A DNA stretch of 64,000 nucleotides from JALOBO01 sp023228225 (GCA_041663585.1 JBAYMN010000002.1:1-64000); one strand, 5' to 3'; shown: positions 34,091 to 43,092, counted from the first letter of the stretch. Notes: generated from the sequence alone by a model not told the origin. Translations and numbers: made by a program.

Positions 34091-34733
34091 TTTTAATTTC
34101 CTTTATGTTTTGATTATCTAATTCGTATATTTTATCGCAATCTTTTAAAATTGACATATTATGTGTAACCATAATTATTGTTTTTTTATAGGTCTTATTT
34201 AACTTGTGTAAAAGTTTCATAAATTCTTGTTCGCTACCAACATCAATGCCTGTTGTCGGCTCATCTAAAATTAACAGTTCTGGGTTTGAAACAAGGGCTT
34301 TCGCTATCATTACCCTTTGCTGTTCGCCACCACTTAAAAAATATAATTGTTTTTTTTCAAATCCTTCAAGCCCAACCATTTTTAATGCCTCATGCACTTT
34401 TTGTGCATACTTTACATTAAATAATTTAAAAAATCCAATTTGTTTATATAGCCCAAGCATTACTATTTCGTATACTGTTGCGGGAAAAGATATGTCAGAG
34501 TTTAAAGTAACTTGCTCTACATAGCCTGTATTTGTACTGCGTTTAACGACTATATCTCCACATATAGGTTTTAGTTGCCCTAAAATTAATTTGAGTAGTG
34601 TGCTTTTTCCACTTCCGTTTTTGCCAACAATCCCAACAAATTCGCCTATTTCTATATTTAGTGATATTTCTTCTAATACTAATTTGTTTGCGTATTTAAA
34701 ACAAACATTTTCTACTTTAATCAAACTGTCCAT
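34083..34733 (-). CDS. znuC: Zinc ABC transporter ATP-binding protein
   Basis: This 216-residue nucleotide-binding subunit has Walker A GKNGSGKST (37-45), ABC signature LSGGEQQR and Walker B LLILDEP with the following TTGID loop, then a switch His in VTHN. It powers metal import through the adjoining permease. It begins 10 nt after the binding-protein gene and overlaps the permease gene by 8 nt, so translation is probably coupled. Confidence 0.93.
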   Translation of the reverse strand: MDSLIKVENVCFKYANKLVLEEISLNIEIGEFVGIVGKNGSGKSTLLKLILGQLKPICGDIVVKRSTNTGYVEQVTLNSDISFPATVYEIVMLGLYKQIGFFKLFNVKYAQKVHEALKMVGLEGFEKKQLYFLSGGEQQRVMIAKALVSNPELLILDEPTTGIDVGSEQEFMKLLHKLNKTYKKTIIMVTHNMSILKDCDKIYELDNQNIKEIKNV

Positions 34734-34743
34734 ATTTTTCCCT

Positions 34744-35643
34744 TTAATTTAATGCGATTTTAAATTCTATTAAATTTTGCGCCATTATTGAGAGGTAATC
34801 TTCGCCCGCACTTATTTGTTCTTCCGTTAAACCTTCTAATGTATTAAGTACCGAAAGGGTAGCCTCGGTTTCATTAACAACAGCCGCTGCGATTGCCGAA
34901 TTAATAAATTCGTGATAAAAAACAATTTTAATATTATTTGCGTTTATATAATCTATTACATTTGCAATAGTTGCTGGATCGGCTTCGCCTTCACTATCTA
35001 ATCCGCTCAAAGCCAATTGAGTTAAGTTGTATTCATTTGCAATATAACCAAATGCTTTGTGTGAGACTACAAAAGTTGTACTTGTAAAGCTTTCAACCGC
35101 TTTAATATATTCGCTGTTTAAACCATCAAACAGTATGGAGTATTTTTCATAATTAATTTGGTAATAATCAGCATTTTCGCTATCAATACTTTGTAATCTT
35201 TCTTTTATATCATTCATTATTATTTTTGCATTGCTAATGCTAAGCCAAATATGCGGGTCAATTTGTGATACACCTTCGCTCGTAATTTCAATGGTAGTTA
35301 CATTTGTGGCAGCTGTCAGTGTTTTATTTAAAATATTTTGTGTTAATCCGCTCGACCAACTTTCAAGTCCGGCTCCGTTTAATATAAGTAAATCGGCTTT
35401 ATCATTAATTTCTGCCATTTGTTTAGTTGTTGGTTCAAACTCATGTGGTTCTTCACCTGGTTGTACTAAATTATATACTGTAACTTTATTTCCGCCTATT
35501 TTACTTGCAAAATCATAATATGGATATAGACTTGCATAAATAACAAGATCATCTTCCGTATTCGTGTTATTACATGCGGTAAAAGAAAATGCACTTATAA
35601 AAATTAGTAATACCACTACAAAATTAAAAAATAATTTTTTCAT
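34744..35643 (-). CDS. znuA: Zinc ABC transporter substrate-binding lipoprotein
   Basis: The 299-residue exported protein has a signal peptide ending in FTAC (Cys24), consistent with a lipoprotein although Phe at -3 is atypical. Metal-ligand positions of cluster A-I binding proteins are visible: His in EPHEFEP, His in DPHIW, His in VVSHKAFGY, and an acidic residue in FYHEF. The long His-rich loop of many ZnuA proteins is absent. GGAG lies 7-8 nt before the ATG. It leads the operon under a strong promoter that overlaps Fur/Zur-type dyads. Confidence 0.92.
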   Translation of the reverse strand: MKKLFFNFVVVLLIFISAFSFTACNNTNTEDDLVIYASLYPYYDFASKIGGNKVTVYNLVQPGEEPHEFEPTTKQMAEINDKADLLILNGAGLESWSSGLTQNILNKTLTAATNVTTIEITSEGVSQIDPHIWLSISNAKIIMNDIKERLQSIDSENADYYQINYEKYSILFDGLNSEYIKAVESFTSTTFVVSHKAFGYIANEYNLTQLALSGLDSEGEADPATIANVIDYINANNIKIVFYHEFINSAIAAAVVNETEATLSVLNTLEGLTEEQISAGEDYLSIMAQNLIEFKIALN

Positions 35644-35659
35644 AAAATTCTCCTGTTTA

Positions 35660-35697
35660 ATTGCAAATGCAAATCATTTGCAATTACGAATGTAATT
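35660..35697. promoter_or_regulatory. Zur/Fur-type operator dyads
   Basis: A 25-bp perfect palindrome (35660-35684, ten-base arms ATTGCAAATG/CATTTGCAAT) encloses a perfect 7-1-7 dyad TGCAAAT-C-ATTTGCA (35668-35682), the Fur-family layout. A second dyad AATTAC-GAAT-GTAATT (35682-35697) overlaps the znuA -10. Both lie between the start of znuA and the fur/zur gene, so bound regulator would block znuA transcription. Confidence 0.8.
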
Positions 35698-35723
35698 CTA
35701 TCAGCAAACTATTATTTTGTCAA
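35695..35723 (-). promoter_or_regulatory. znuA promoter
   Basis: On the minus strand TTGACA (35718-35723) and TAGAAT (35695-35700) are spaced by 17 bp. Transcription should begin near 35688, right at the operator dyads. Confidence 0.8.
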
Positions 35724-35730
35724 CAGGTAT

Positions 35731-35759
35731 TTGACTTTTTTTTATAGACAGTGTATGTT
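35731..35759 (+). promoter_or_regulatory. fur/zur promoter
   Basis: TTGACT (35731-35736) and TATGTT (35754-35759) with a 17-bp spacer lie 17 bp before the GTG start. It is back-to-back with the znuA promoter but outside the perfect dyads. Confidence 0.6.
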
Positions 35760-35776
35760 TATATTAGAGGTGTATT

Positions 35777-36190
35777 GTGGAAGTATTATTAAAAAATTTT
35801 AATTTAAAAGATACAAAAAATCGCAAAATTATTTTGCATATTTTAAATAATTCTATTAAGCCACTTTCCGCCGAAGACATATATAAACTTGTATCAACTG
35901 AAAAACATAATATAAATTTATCTACAATTTATCGCACGCTTAATACTTTAAGTGAAAAGCAAATTTTAATAAGGCAATTAAGGCAAGATGGAAAAGCGTA
36001 TTTTCAATTAAATAAACACGACCATAAACATGTTTTAGTTTGCACTATCTGTCATAAAGAAGTGCCAATTAGCGAGTGTCCATTTGAATCTATAAACAAA
36101 AAAATATCTAAAAGTACCGGCTACACTATACTTTCACACAATATAGAAATTTTTGGAATTTGTCCAGACTGTTCAAAAAAAGACCAGTAA
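35777..36190 (+). CDS. zur: Fur-family regulator, probably Zur
   Basis: This 137-residue metalloregulator has the Fur winged helix (about 10-80, with STIYRTLNTL as recognition helix) and a dimerisation domain with KHDHKHVLVC and two CxxC pairs, CTIC (about 92-95) and CPDC near the C-terminus, forming the structural Zn site. The GTG start has AGAGGTG upstream. Divergence from a zinc-type ABC importer with a 7-1-7 dyad between points to zinc (Zur) sensing, though Fur or PerR cannot be excluded from sequence alone. Confidence 0.85.
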   Translation: MEVLLKNFNLKDTKNRKIILHILNNSIKPLSAEDIYKLVSTEKHNINLSTIYRTLNTLSEKQILIRQLRQDGKAYFQLNKHDHKHVLVCTICHKEVPISECPFESINKKISKSTGYTILSHNIEIFGICPDCSKKDQ

Positions 36191-36201
36191 AAATTTACTG
36201 G
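36184..36201 (+). terminator. Terminator overlapping the zur stop codon
   Basis: CCAGTAAA/TTTACTGG with a 2-nt centre, followed by CTTTTGCTTT. The stop codon lies in the left arm. Confidence 0.6.
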
Positions 36202-36216
36202 CTTTTGCTTTAAAAA

Positions 36217-37068
36217 TTATCCTGCAATATTTAATTCTATTCCGTTTATTGTAAATATCGTTGTACCGGTAATTTTTTGCATTAATGCATTAATGCAATT
36301 TTCTAGGCTGTTTGCAAAATCGGCTTCTAAATTTACTATTGTATAAACTTCCAATTCTGTATTTCTTGATTTAATTAATGAACACAGCACATTCAACACT
36401 TTCTCGTTTTTTGTTTCCGTTAATTTATTTATCGTAATATCGGAAACGCTGACATTATAATTTTCCTCAGCACTTAAACTAACTGAAAAACTCAAATATA
36501 ATGATTCAGGCATAAGCGATTGTAGTATGCCGAGTTCCGCTTTTATATTACTTGTGTCCGCTTTTATTACACAATCTAAGACTACATTATTGCTATCACT
36601 ATATATTAAATCAAAACTAATTAAACTAATTATAATTTCATAATCTTCGGAAATAAATTCGGCATCAATATTTTTTGTGGCGTTGTTTATTAATGCGCCA
36701 AGTTCGGCTTCGGTGAGTTCTAAACTTAATACTGGCACAAATTCGTTAGTAGCATTAATTTTTTCTATATCTATATCACCATTTGTACTATCAAACATAT
36801 TGATTCCGCTATTGATCAGTTTGGTTTTTGCTGTTAAATAATCATTTGCACTAAATCCATTTTTAATTAGATCATTTTCATTTATTGGTTCATTTATAGA
36901 ATCTACGATATCAATTAATTCACCAATACTACTTATTCCAAATTTTTCTAGATATGTGCTAGAAGTATTTTTAAATCCAAGATAAAGTGCTACAACAATT
37001 ATTACAATAGTAATTAATATGCCTAACAATATAAACAAACAACCCTTTTTTGTGTTTGATTTTATCAT
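36217..37068 (-). CDS. Membrane-anchored protein of unknown function (283 aa)
   Basis: One N-terminal membrane helix (about residues 10-32, preceded by KSNTKKG) is followed by an extracytoplasmic part of about 250 residues with mixed helix and strand and no Cys. I recognise no family. GGAG lies 9 nt before the ATG. A 28-residue membrane peptide gene ends 16 nt upstream, and recF lies 74 nt before that, all on the minus strand, so the three may share a transcript. Confidence 0.7.
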   Translation of the reverse strand: MIKSNTKKGCLFILLGILITIVIIVVALYLGFKNTSSTYLEKFGISSIGELIDIVDSINEPINENDLIKNGFSANDYLTAKTKLINSGINMFDSTNGDIDIEKINATNEFVPVLSLELTEAELGALINNATKNIDAEFISEDYEIIISLISFDLIYSDSNNVVLDCVIKADTSNIKAELGILQSLMPESLYLSFSVSLSAEENYNVSVSDITINKLTETKNEKVLNVLCSLIKSRNTELEVYTIVNLEADFANSLENCINALMQKITGTTIFTINGIELNIAG

Positions 37069-37084
37069 AGTTTTTACTCCAACT

Positions 37085-37171
37085 TTACAAAGCGTACTTA
37101 ATAAAAAGCCAAATTAGCACGCCTAGTATTAATAAATTAGTAATACAACCTAATGGTCTAAAAAGTTTCAT
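37085..37171 (-). CDS. 28-residue single-span membrane peptide
   Basis: A short gene reads MKLFRPLGCITNLLILGVL and ends in FIKYAL. It is one hydrophobic helix with a basic N-terminus (positive inside) and one Cys. AAAGGA lies 6 nt before the ATG, a better site than many long genes here have. It lies between recF and the 283-residue membrane protein and may be translated with the latter. No family recognised; small size limits confidence. Confidence 0.5.
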   Translation of the reverse strand: MKLFRPLGCITNLLILGVLIWLFIKYAL

Positions 37172-37244
37172 ATTATTCCTTTTTTTAAACTATCAATATT
37201 TATTTCTAATAATTATTATATAATCCAGCATAAGTTTTGTCAAA

Positions 37245-38336
37245 TCAACTATTTTTTATATGTCCGTCCTGAACTTTAAATTGTTTTTGTTCGTTTTTAT
37301 CTGCAAAATCAAAATGAGTGCAAGTTAGTATTGTTTGTATGTTTTTAATTCTTTGTAATAATTTTTTCTGTCTTTCGCTATCTAATTCACTTAAAACATC
37401 GTCAAGTAGTAAAACAGGAGCCTCGCCAATTTCTGTTTTAAAAATTTCCAGTTCGGCAAGTTTAAGTGATAATGCAGCGGTTCTTTGTTGACCTTGTGAG
37501 CCAAAAGAACGAACATCTATTCCTTTTACTAAAATTTTTATATCATCTCTATGCGGACCTATTGAAGTATAGCCCAAAGCAAAGTCTTTTTCATAATTTT
37601 TTTCATATTCTTTTAATAAAATTGCTTTGATTTCTTGAATACTATTGCCAACAATACCCGTATATTCTAATTCTAAATTTTCTTTATCATCTGTTAAATA
37701 TCTATTCGTTTCATCTGCATTCTTTTTGAGTTTTTCAATAAATTTTATTCGACTTATGACTATTTTACTACCAGTATCGGCAAGTTGAACATCATATATT
37801 GGCAATGTGTCTTTTAAAACATTATAATCGCGAGTGTTTTTTATAAGTTTATTACGCTGGGCTAATACTTGTTCGTATCGCTGTAATAAATAAAAATAAG
37901 ATTTTGACATTTGTGAAATGTCTATATCCATAAATCTACGACGGTCTTGCGGACTTTCTTTAATAAGTTTTAGTTCATCGGGAGCAAAAAAAACACAATT
38001 TATATTACCCATTAATTCACCCATTTTTAAAATCGGTACGCCATTTATTTTAATTGTTTTTTTTAAAGTGCGACTTATTATTATATCAATTTTAATATCG
38101 CCTTCACGTTTTACCGTTTCAACTGTTATATGAGCAAAATCAGCACTTGCATTTATCATTTCACGGTCTTTTGTTGTGCGTGGAGAACGACCAACAGCAC
38201 AAAGATACACGGCTTCCACTAGGTTCGTTTTGCCTTGTGCATTAGCCCCGTATAAAATATTTGTATGTTTATCAAAATTTAATTCCAAATCTTTATAATT
38301 TCTAAAATTCGTTAGTTTAATTCTTTTAATATACAT
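37245..38336 (-). CDS. recF: DNA recombination/repair protein RecF
   Basis: The 363-residue SMC-like ATPase loads RecA at gaps and stalled forks with RecO and RecR. Visible are Walker A GANAQGKTN (about 33-41), the signature-like GSQGQQRT, and Walker B LLLDDVLSELD. AAGGA lies 8-9 nt before the ATG. It is transcribed away from dnaA; in most Firmicutes recF lies downstream of dnaN in the same direction, so its place here is unusual. The protein itself looks intact. Confidence 0.95.
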   Translation of the reverse strand: MYIKRIKLTNFRNYKDLELNFDKHTNILYGANAQGKTNLVEAVYLCAVGRSPRTTKDREMINASADFAHITVETVKREGDIKIDIIISRTLKKTIKINGVPILKMGELMGNINCVFFAPDELKLIKESPQDRRRFMDIDISQMSKSYFYLLQRYEQVLAQRNKLIKNTRDYNVLKDTLPIYDVQLADTGSKIVISRIKFIEKLKKNADETNRYLTDDKENLELEYTGIVGNSIQEIKAILLKEYEKNYEKDFALGYTSIGPHRDDIKILVKGIDVRSFGSQGQQRTAALSLKLAELEIFKTEIGEAPVLLLDDVLSELDSERQKKLLQRIKNIQTILTCTHFDFADKNEQKQFKVQDGHIKNS

Positions 38337-38402
38337 AAAAAATCCTTATTCTATTGTATCAAACAATTAAACTAATGTAAACAAAGTTTGCATGATTTTA
38401 AG

Positions 38403-38431
38403 TTGACATCAACATATTAAAATAGTAATAT
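38403..38431 (+). promoter_or_regulatory. dnaA promoter
   Basis: TTGACA (38403-38408), 17-bp spacer, TAATAT (38426-38431), then an AAAGG ribosome site 8 nt before the dnaA ATG. No DnaA box is seen in the recF-dnaA gap, so autoregulation there is not evident. Confidence 0.7.
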
Positions 38432-38461
38432 ATAATATAAGAATTTTGAAAGGTAATAACA

Positions 38462-39817
38462 ATGCAAGAGTTAAAAGATATCTGGAATTTAGTACTTAAC
38501 CTTATTGAAAAAGAAGTTACAGCCGTAAGTTTTGATTTGTGGATTAAAACGCTTGAACCATTAGAAATAAAAGGCGACAAACTTATTTTATTGTCTCCTT
38601 CAACAACAGCAAAAACTCAGTTAATTAAGTATCATTCTATCGTGCTAAAAACATGTATTGCTGAGGTTATGCCAAATGTAGAAAGTTTTGATATAATAGA
38701 TCCAACAGAAAAAGAATCCTATTTAAAAGCAAGCGAACCGGTAAATAGCAACTGCATAGAAAATAATATTCCTCAAAATAATGTTAATTGTTTTAATGCA
38801 AAATACACTTTTGATAAATTTGTAGTAGGTAAGAGCAATCAATTTGTATATGCCGCTGCTCGCTCGGTTGCTGAACACCCCGGAACAAAATATAATCCAC
38901 TATTTATTTATGGTGGTGTTGGGTTAGGTAAAACACATTTATTGCATGCAATAGGCAATTTTTTAAAAACAAACCGTCCAGATTTAAAAATTATGTATGC
39001 CACTTGTGAAAAATTTACAAATGACTACATAGAATCTCTGCGTGCTAGTAAAGAAGGCGCAAATCATAATTTTAGGGAAAAATATCGTAAATTAGATGTT
39101 TTAATGATTGATGATATTCAATTTATATCAAATAAAACCGGCACGCAAGAAGAATTCTTTCATACATTTAATGATTTATATCAAAATAACAAACAGATTA
39201 TAATATCTAGTGATAGACCGCCAAAAGAAATTGCAACGTTAGAAGACCGCTTGCGCTCGCGTTTTGCTAGTGGATTAATACAAGATATTCAATCGCCAGA
39301 TTTTGAAACCAGAGTTGCAATTCTCCAAAAAAAAGCATTGCAAGAAAATTATAATGTAGATAGTGCAGTTATAACTTTTATAGCCGAGAAACTAGATACT
39401 AACATACGCGAAATGGAAGGATTACTACAACGAGTTGTTTTTTATTCAAATTTAATAGGTAAACAAAGTGCTAGTATGGCAGAAGCCGAAGAAGCACTAA
39501 AAGACCAAATTGACAGTAAAAAAGCATCATTAAGTGCAAAAAACATTATAGATTGTACTTGCAAGTACTATAATATTTCAGAACAAGAAATAATAGGAAA
39601 AAAGAAAAATAAAGAAATTGTTGATCCTCGTCAAATTAGTATATACATAATTACCGAAATGTTAGATTTGCCTCTTGCTACAATAGGACAAATATTTGGC
39701 GGACGCGATCACACAACAATAATTCATTCTAGGGATAAAATTTCTGAACTTATAAAAACAAGTCCACGTATTAAAATTGCGGTTACAGATATAAAAAGTA
39801 TGGTGTTAAAATTATAA
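38462..39817 (+). CDS. dnaA: Chromosomal replication initiator DnaA
   Basis: The 451-residue initiator has the N-terminal domain I (about 1-80), a linker, the AAA+ core with Walker A GGVGLGKTH (about 152-160) and Walker B MIDDIQF, an arginine-finger region, and the C-terminal DNA-binding domain with the signature GGRDHTTIIHSRDKI (about 416-430). It binds DnaA boxes and opens the origin. dnaN follows after a 204-bp AT-rich gap holding a perfect DnaA box. Confidence 0.98.
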   Translation: MQELKDIWNLVLNLIEKEVTAVSFDLWIKTLEPLEIKGDKLILLSPSTTAKTQLIKYHSIVLKTCIAEVMPNVESFDIIDPTEKESYLKASEPVNSNCIENNIPQNNVNCFNAKYTFDKFVVGKSNQFVYAAARSVAEHPGTKYNPLFIYGGVGLGKTHLLHAIGNFLKTNRPDLKIMYATCEKFTNDYIESLRASKEGANHNFREKYRKLDVLMIDDIQFISNKTGTQEEFFHTFNDLYQNNKQIIISSDRPPKEIATLEDRLRSRFASGLIQDIQSPDFETRVAILQKKALQENYNVDSAVITFIAEKLDTNIREMEGLLQRVVFYSNLIGKQSASMAEAEEALKDQIDSKKASLSAKNIIDCTCKYYNISEQEIIGKKKNKEIVDPRQISIYIITEMLDLPLATIGQIFGGRDHTTIIHSRDKISELIKTSPRIKIAVTDIKSMVLKL

Positions 39818-40021
39818 ACAGTGCATAAGTGCATAAATTAAAATACTTTTACACAGATTTATCCACAATTCAATAAACAATATTCTGTATTTTTCGCTTA
39901 AACAAACGCTAATAAAACACTATATATTGTATAATAAAAAATTCATTAACAATTATACCGACACTATTATAGTAACTACTTTCTAATTAATAAATTATAA
40001 GAAATCAAGGAGGAATGAAAA
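39818..40021. other. oriC: Probable replication origin (dnaA-dnaN intergenic region)
   Basis: This 204-bp gap has one perfect DnaA box TTATCCACA (39859-39867). Two abutting near-boxes TTATGCACT on the minus strand (39820-39836) differ at two positions. A long A/T run around 39900-39960 could unwind. Bacillota origins usually lie beside dnaA, and parS sites and parAB are within 10 kb. One exact box is few for an origin, so more weak sites or a second part elsewhere may exist. Confidence 0.55.
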
Positions 40022-41122
40022 ATGAAATTAATTTGCGATGGATTAGACCTATCAGATGCAGTTATGAAATTCATTAAAGCAACACCACAAAAAACAACAA
40101 CCCCTATATTAGAAGGCATTAGATTAAAAGCAGAAGATAATTTTCTCATACTTACTGCAACTGATTTAGAACTTGCAATAATTAAAAAAATTAGGGCCGA
40201 TGTAAAAATTGAAGGCGAAGTTGTTGTACCCGGTAGACTTTTTGCTGATTATGTTAAAAAATTAACAAATGAAAAAATAGAACTATCACTAACCGAAAAT
40301 AAACAATTAAAAGTTCAATATACAGACAGTGAAGGGTTTATTCAATGTTTAAATATAGAAGAATTTCCTGATCTTAAAAAAATTGAAGATGCAGATTTTT
40401 TTAACATAAAAAAAAGTGATTTAAATACAATTATTAATCAAACTATTTTTTCAGTTGCACAAGATGATTCAAGACCAATTTTAAAAGGTTGCTTATTTGA
40501 AGTAGAAAATAGTGAAATTATTGCTGTTGCTCTTGATGGATATCGTATGGCTCTTGTTAGAAAACCGGTTAAATCTGTTAAGAATTTTAAAGTAATAGTT
40601 CCTGCACGCAGTCTTTCCGAAATAAGTAAAATAATAGAAGATGGAGAAGAAGAAATTAATATTTATGTGCAAAAAAATTATTTTATGGTTGATTATGATA
40701 ATACAAAGATAATCACAAGATTGTTAGATGGTGATTTTATAAACTATAAGCAAATTATTCCTTACAATTTTTCTACAACAGTAACAGTCAATAGACATCA
40801 ATTAGAAGATGCTATTGACCGCGCTTCAATATTAGCGCGGTCAGATCGAAACAATATGATTAGATTTGATATTAAAGATAAAATATTAACATTAACATCT
40901 AATTCTGAAATTGCCAATATTACAGAAAACATAACAATATCTTTACTTGGCAAAGATTTAACAATTGCTTTCAATGCTAAATTTATGCAAGATTGTTTAC
41001 ATACTCAAACTGATGAATTTATTAAATTACACTTTACAACCTCAGCCGCCCCATGTGTTATAAAACCAAATGAAGGAAATAATTATCTGTATTTAGTTTT
41101 ACCTGTAAAAATACAAGCATAA
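40022..41122 (+). CDS. dnaN: DNA polymerase III beta sliding clamp
   Basis: The 366-residue clamp has the expected length and three-domain architecture, ends in the family's typical YLVLPVKIQA, and carries motifs such as DDSRPILKGC and AVALDGYRMALV. As a ring dimer it holds replicative polymerase on DNA. AGGAGG lies 7-8 nt before the ATG. It follows dnaA and the probable origin. Confidence 0.97.
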   Translation: MKLICDGLDLSDAVMKFIKATPQKTTTPILEGIRLKAEDNFLILTATDLELAIIKKIRADVKIEGEVVVPGRLFADYVKKLTNEKIELSLTENKQLKVQYTDSEGFIQCLNIEEFPDLKKIEDADFFNIKKSDLNTIINQTIFSVAQDDSRPILKGCLFEVENSEIIAVALDGYRMALVRKPVKSVKNFKVIVPARSLSEISKIIEDGEEEINIYVQKNYFMVDYDNTKIITRLLDGDFINYKQIIPYNFSTTVTVNRHQLEDAIDRASILARSDRNNMIRFDIKDKILTLTSNSEIANITENITISLLGKDLTIAFNAKFMQDCLHTQTDEFIKLHFTTSAAPCVIKPNEGNNYLYLVLPVKIQA

Positions 41123-41135
41123 TTGATTTTTACCG

Positions 41136-41164
41136 TTGACAATAATTATTTTATAAAGTATAAT
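41136..41164 (+). promoter_or_regulatory. rpmH promoter
   Basis: Consensus TTGACA (41136-41141) and TATAAT (41159-41164) with a 17-bp spacer, 58 bp before the rpmH ATG. It likely drives rpmH-rnpA-yidD-yidC-jag. Confidence 0.85.
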
Positions 41165-41221
41165 GTTTGGGCTTGTAATACAGGTTAAAGCATTAGTTAT
41201 TACTAAAAGGAGATACAGAAA

Positions 41222-41356
41222 ATGAAAAGAACATATCAGCCTAAAAAGAAAAAACGAGCAAAAGTTCATGGCTTTCGTCAAAGAATGAGTACAGTAGGTG
41301 GCAGGCGCGTACTTAAAACCAGAAGAGCAAGAGGCAGAGTAAAATTATCTGCATAA
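41222..41356 (+). CDS. rpmH: Large-subunit ribosomal protein bL34
   Basis: This 44-residue, very basic protein reads MKRTYQPKKKKRAKVHGF and continues with RQRMSTVGGRRVLKTRRARGR, the complete L34 pattern. AAGGAG lies 8-9 nt before the ATG. It heads the conserved rpmH-rnpA-yidD-yidC-jag cluster, here co-directional behind dnaN instead of divergent from dnaA. Confidence 0.97.
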   Translation: MKRTYQPKKKKRAKVHGFRQRMSTVGGRRVLKTRRARGRVKLSA

Positions 41357-41382
41357 AATTATATTGATGCGGGGTAATAACT

Positions 41383-41730
41383 ATGTTAAATAAATGTTAT
41401 AGACTAACAATGCGCAATCAATTCTCATATGTTTATAAAAAAGGCGAATCTTATCCCGCGAAAAGGTTGATTTTAATTTATGTCAAAAGTAAATATAATG
41501 GATTAAAAGTTGGATTTTCGGTAAGTAAAAAAATAGGAAACAGCGTTGTTAGAAATAAAATAAAAAGAAGACTACGTGAGGCGTTTAGAGCAAAACTAAA
41601 AAATATTCAAAGTGGTTATAATTATATAATAATAGCAAGACCAAGTATTATTGATAGTAGTTATGACGAACTGGTTAAGACTGTTGAATATGTATTTAAA
41701 AAAAGCGGAAAGTATTTGGAAAATAAATGA
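41383..41730 (+). CDS. rnpA: Ribonuclease P protein component
   Basis: The 115-residue basic protein helps the RNase P RNA cleave 5' leaders from tRNA precursors. The RNR-type signature is visible as GNSVVRNKIKRRLREAFR (about 48-65), with FSVSKKIGN before it. GGGGT precedes the ATG. The stop overlaps the yidD start (ATGA), implying translational coupling. Confidence 0.95.
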   Translation: MLNKCYRLTMRNQFSYVYKKGESYPAKRLILIYVKSKYNGLKVGFSVSKKIGNSVVRNKIKRRLREAFRAKLKNIQSGYNYIIIARPSIIDSSYDELVKTVEYVFKKSGKYLENK

Positions 41731-42020
41731 AAAAACAAAAATTTTTTTTAATTATACTAAAATTTATTTATATTCCGTTTAATTTCATATTGTACGGCGG
41801 AATATATTTTTACAAATTTTTAATTTCTCCACTTTTACCGCACTCATGCAAATTTATTCCAACATGTTCAACTTACACTCTTAGGGCAATAAAAGAATTT
41901 GGACCATTTACAGGATTTATAAAAGGATTTAATCGTATTATAAAGTGTAATCCTTTTAACAAAGGTGGTTTTGACCCAGTACCGTACAATATTAAAGGAG
42001 AAATTAAATGGCTCATTTAG
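41727..42020 (+). CDS. yidD: Membrane protein insertion efficiency factor YidD
   Basis: The 97-residue protein has the family core YKFLISPLLPHSCKFIPTCSTY (read in two halves: FLISPLLPHSCKF and IPTCSTYTLRAI), with both conserved Cys, and the CNPFNKGGFDPVP end. It assists YidC/Sec insertion at the membrane. It overlaps rnpA by 4 nt and yidC by 13 nt. A longer than usual hydrophobic N-terminus (about 1-25) precedes the core. Confidence 0.94.
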   Translation: MKKQKFFLIILKFIYIPFNFILYGGIYFYKFLISPLLPHSCKFIPTCSTYTLRAIKEFGPFTGFIKGFNRIIKCNPFNKGGFDPVPYNIKGEIKWLI

Positions 42021-43081
42021 TAAATATTTTAAGCAATTTATTATTAACCGAACTGTCTTGGCCGACAGGTTTTTGGGAAAATATAATAAGCACATTTTTT
42101 AATGTAATTAAGGATTATGGTTGGACCATAGTATTATTTTCTATTGTATTAAAAATTGTTCTAATCCCTCTTGATTTTTATCAACGTAAAAGTACGCTTG
42201 CAAGTTCAAAAAAACAAGCAATTATAGCACCAGAACTTGCTGTATTACAAAAAAAATACGCTGGCAATAAAGAAATGATAAATCAAAAGACCATGGAACT
42301 ATACAAAAAACATAATTATAATATTATTGGTTCTTGTTTTTCTATGCTTATCACAATGGCAATAACATTAACCGTTTTCTTCACCTTGTTTTCATCAATG
42401 AATAATATATCACAGTATAAAATTGAAACTCAGTACCGAAGCTTAGAAACGGCATATTATGATGCATACAATAGTGCAATTGGTAGCAGTACCGAAGAAG
42501 AAGCGATCGCCTTTGCAGAAAATGCAGTGCTTGAAAGATATGAAGATGTAAAAGAGGGCTGGCTTTGGATTAAAAATATTTGGAGACCAGATACTAACGC
42601 AAGTATTATTTTAACATATAGCAAATTTATTGATGTAACAAAAGCAGATGATATAATAGAAACTAATTATACTGCTGTTATGAAACCATTAACCGAAACG
42701 CAACAAGGGTGGAACGGATATTTTATATTAGTTGTACTTGCAGGGGTAATAACATTTTTGTCGCAAAAAATTAATATGAATATGCAGGCTAAACAAAATA
42801 AGAAGAAAAACGAAAATGATAAATCTGTAACGACTACTTTACAAAATCAAAAGCCCGAAATTGATCCTGCCGCAAGTTCTGCAAAGATTATGATGGTTAT
42901 ATTACCAATAATGATGATAATATTCACGCTATCATATAGTGGAGCGTTTGCTTTATATATTATTACAAATTCTTTCACATCAGCCATTAGTACATTTATT
43001 ATTACTAAAATAATACACAAAATAGATGAAAAGAAAGAATCAAAACTTAAAATTAGCCAAAAAGCGGAGTACAGCAGGTAA
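42008..43081 (+). CDS. yidC: Membrane protein insertase YidC/Oxa1
   Basis: The 357-residue protein has the Oxa1 core: GWTIVLFSIVLKIVLIPLDFYQRKS as first core helix plus loop, then helices near 110-130, 235-250, 295-315 and 320-340. The cytoplasmic KYAGNKEMINQKTMELYKKH loop and conserved Arg (R57-like, in YQRKS) that lies in the hydrophilic groove are visible. No lipobox Cys, unlike Bacillus SpoIIIJ. An insertion of about 90 residues sits between the second and third core segments. AAAGGAG precedes the ATG. jag follows after 11 nt. Confidence 0.95.
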   Translation: MAHLVNILSNLLLTELSWPTGFWENIISTFFNVIKDYGWTIVLFSIVLKIVLIPLDFYQRKSTLASSKKQAIIAPELAVLQKKYAGNKEMINQKTMELYKKHNYNIIGSCFSMLITMAITLTVFFTLFSSMNNISQYKIETQYRSLETAYYDAYNSAIGSSTEEEAIAFAENAVLERYEDVKEGWLWIKNIWRPDTNASIILTYSKFIDVTKADDIIETNYTAVMKPLTETQQGWNGYFILVVLAGVITFLSQKINMNMQAKQNKKKNENDKSVTTTLQNQKPEIDPAASSAKIMMVILPIMMIIFTLSYSGAFALYIITNSFTSAISTFIITKIIHKIDEKKESKLKISQKAEYSR

Positions 43082-43092
43082 AGGAGAATAGT

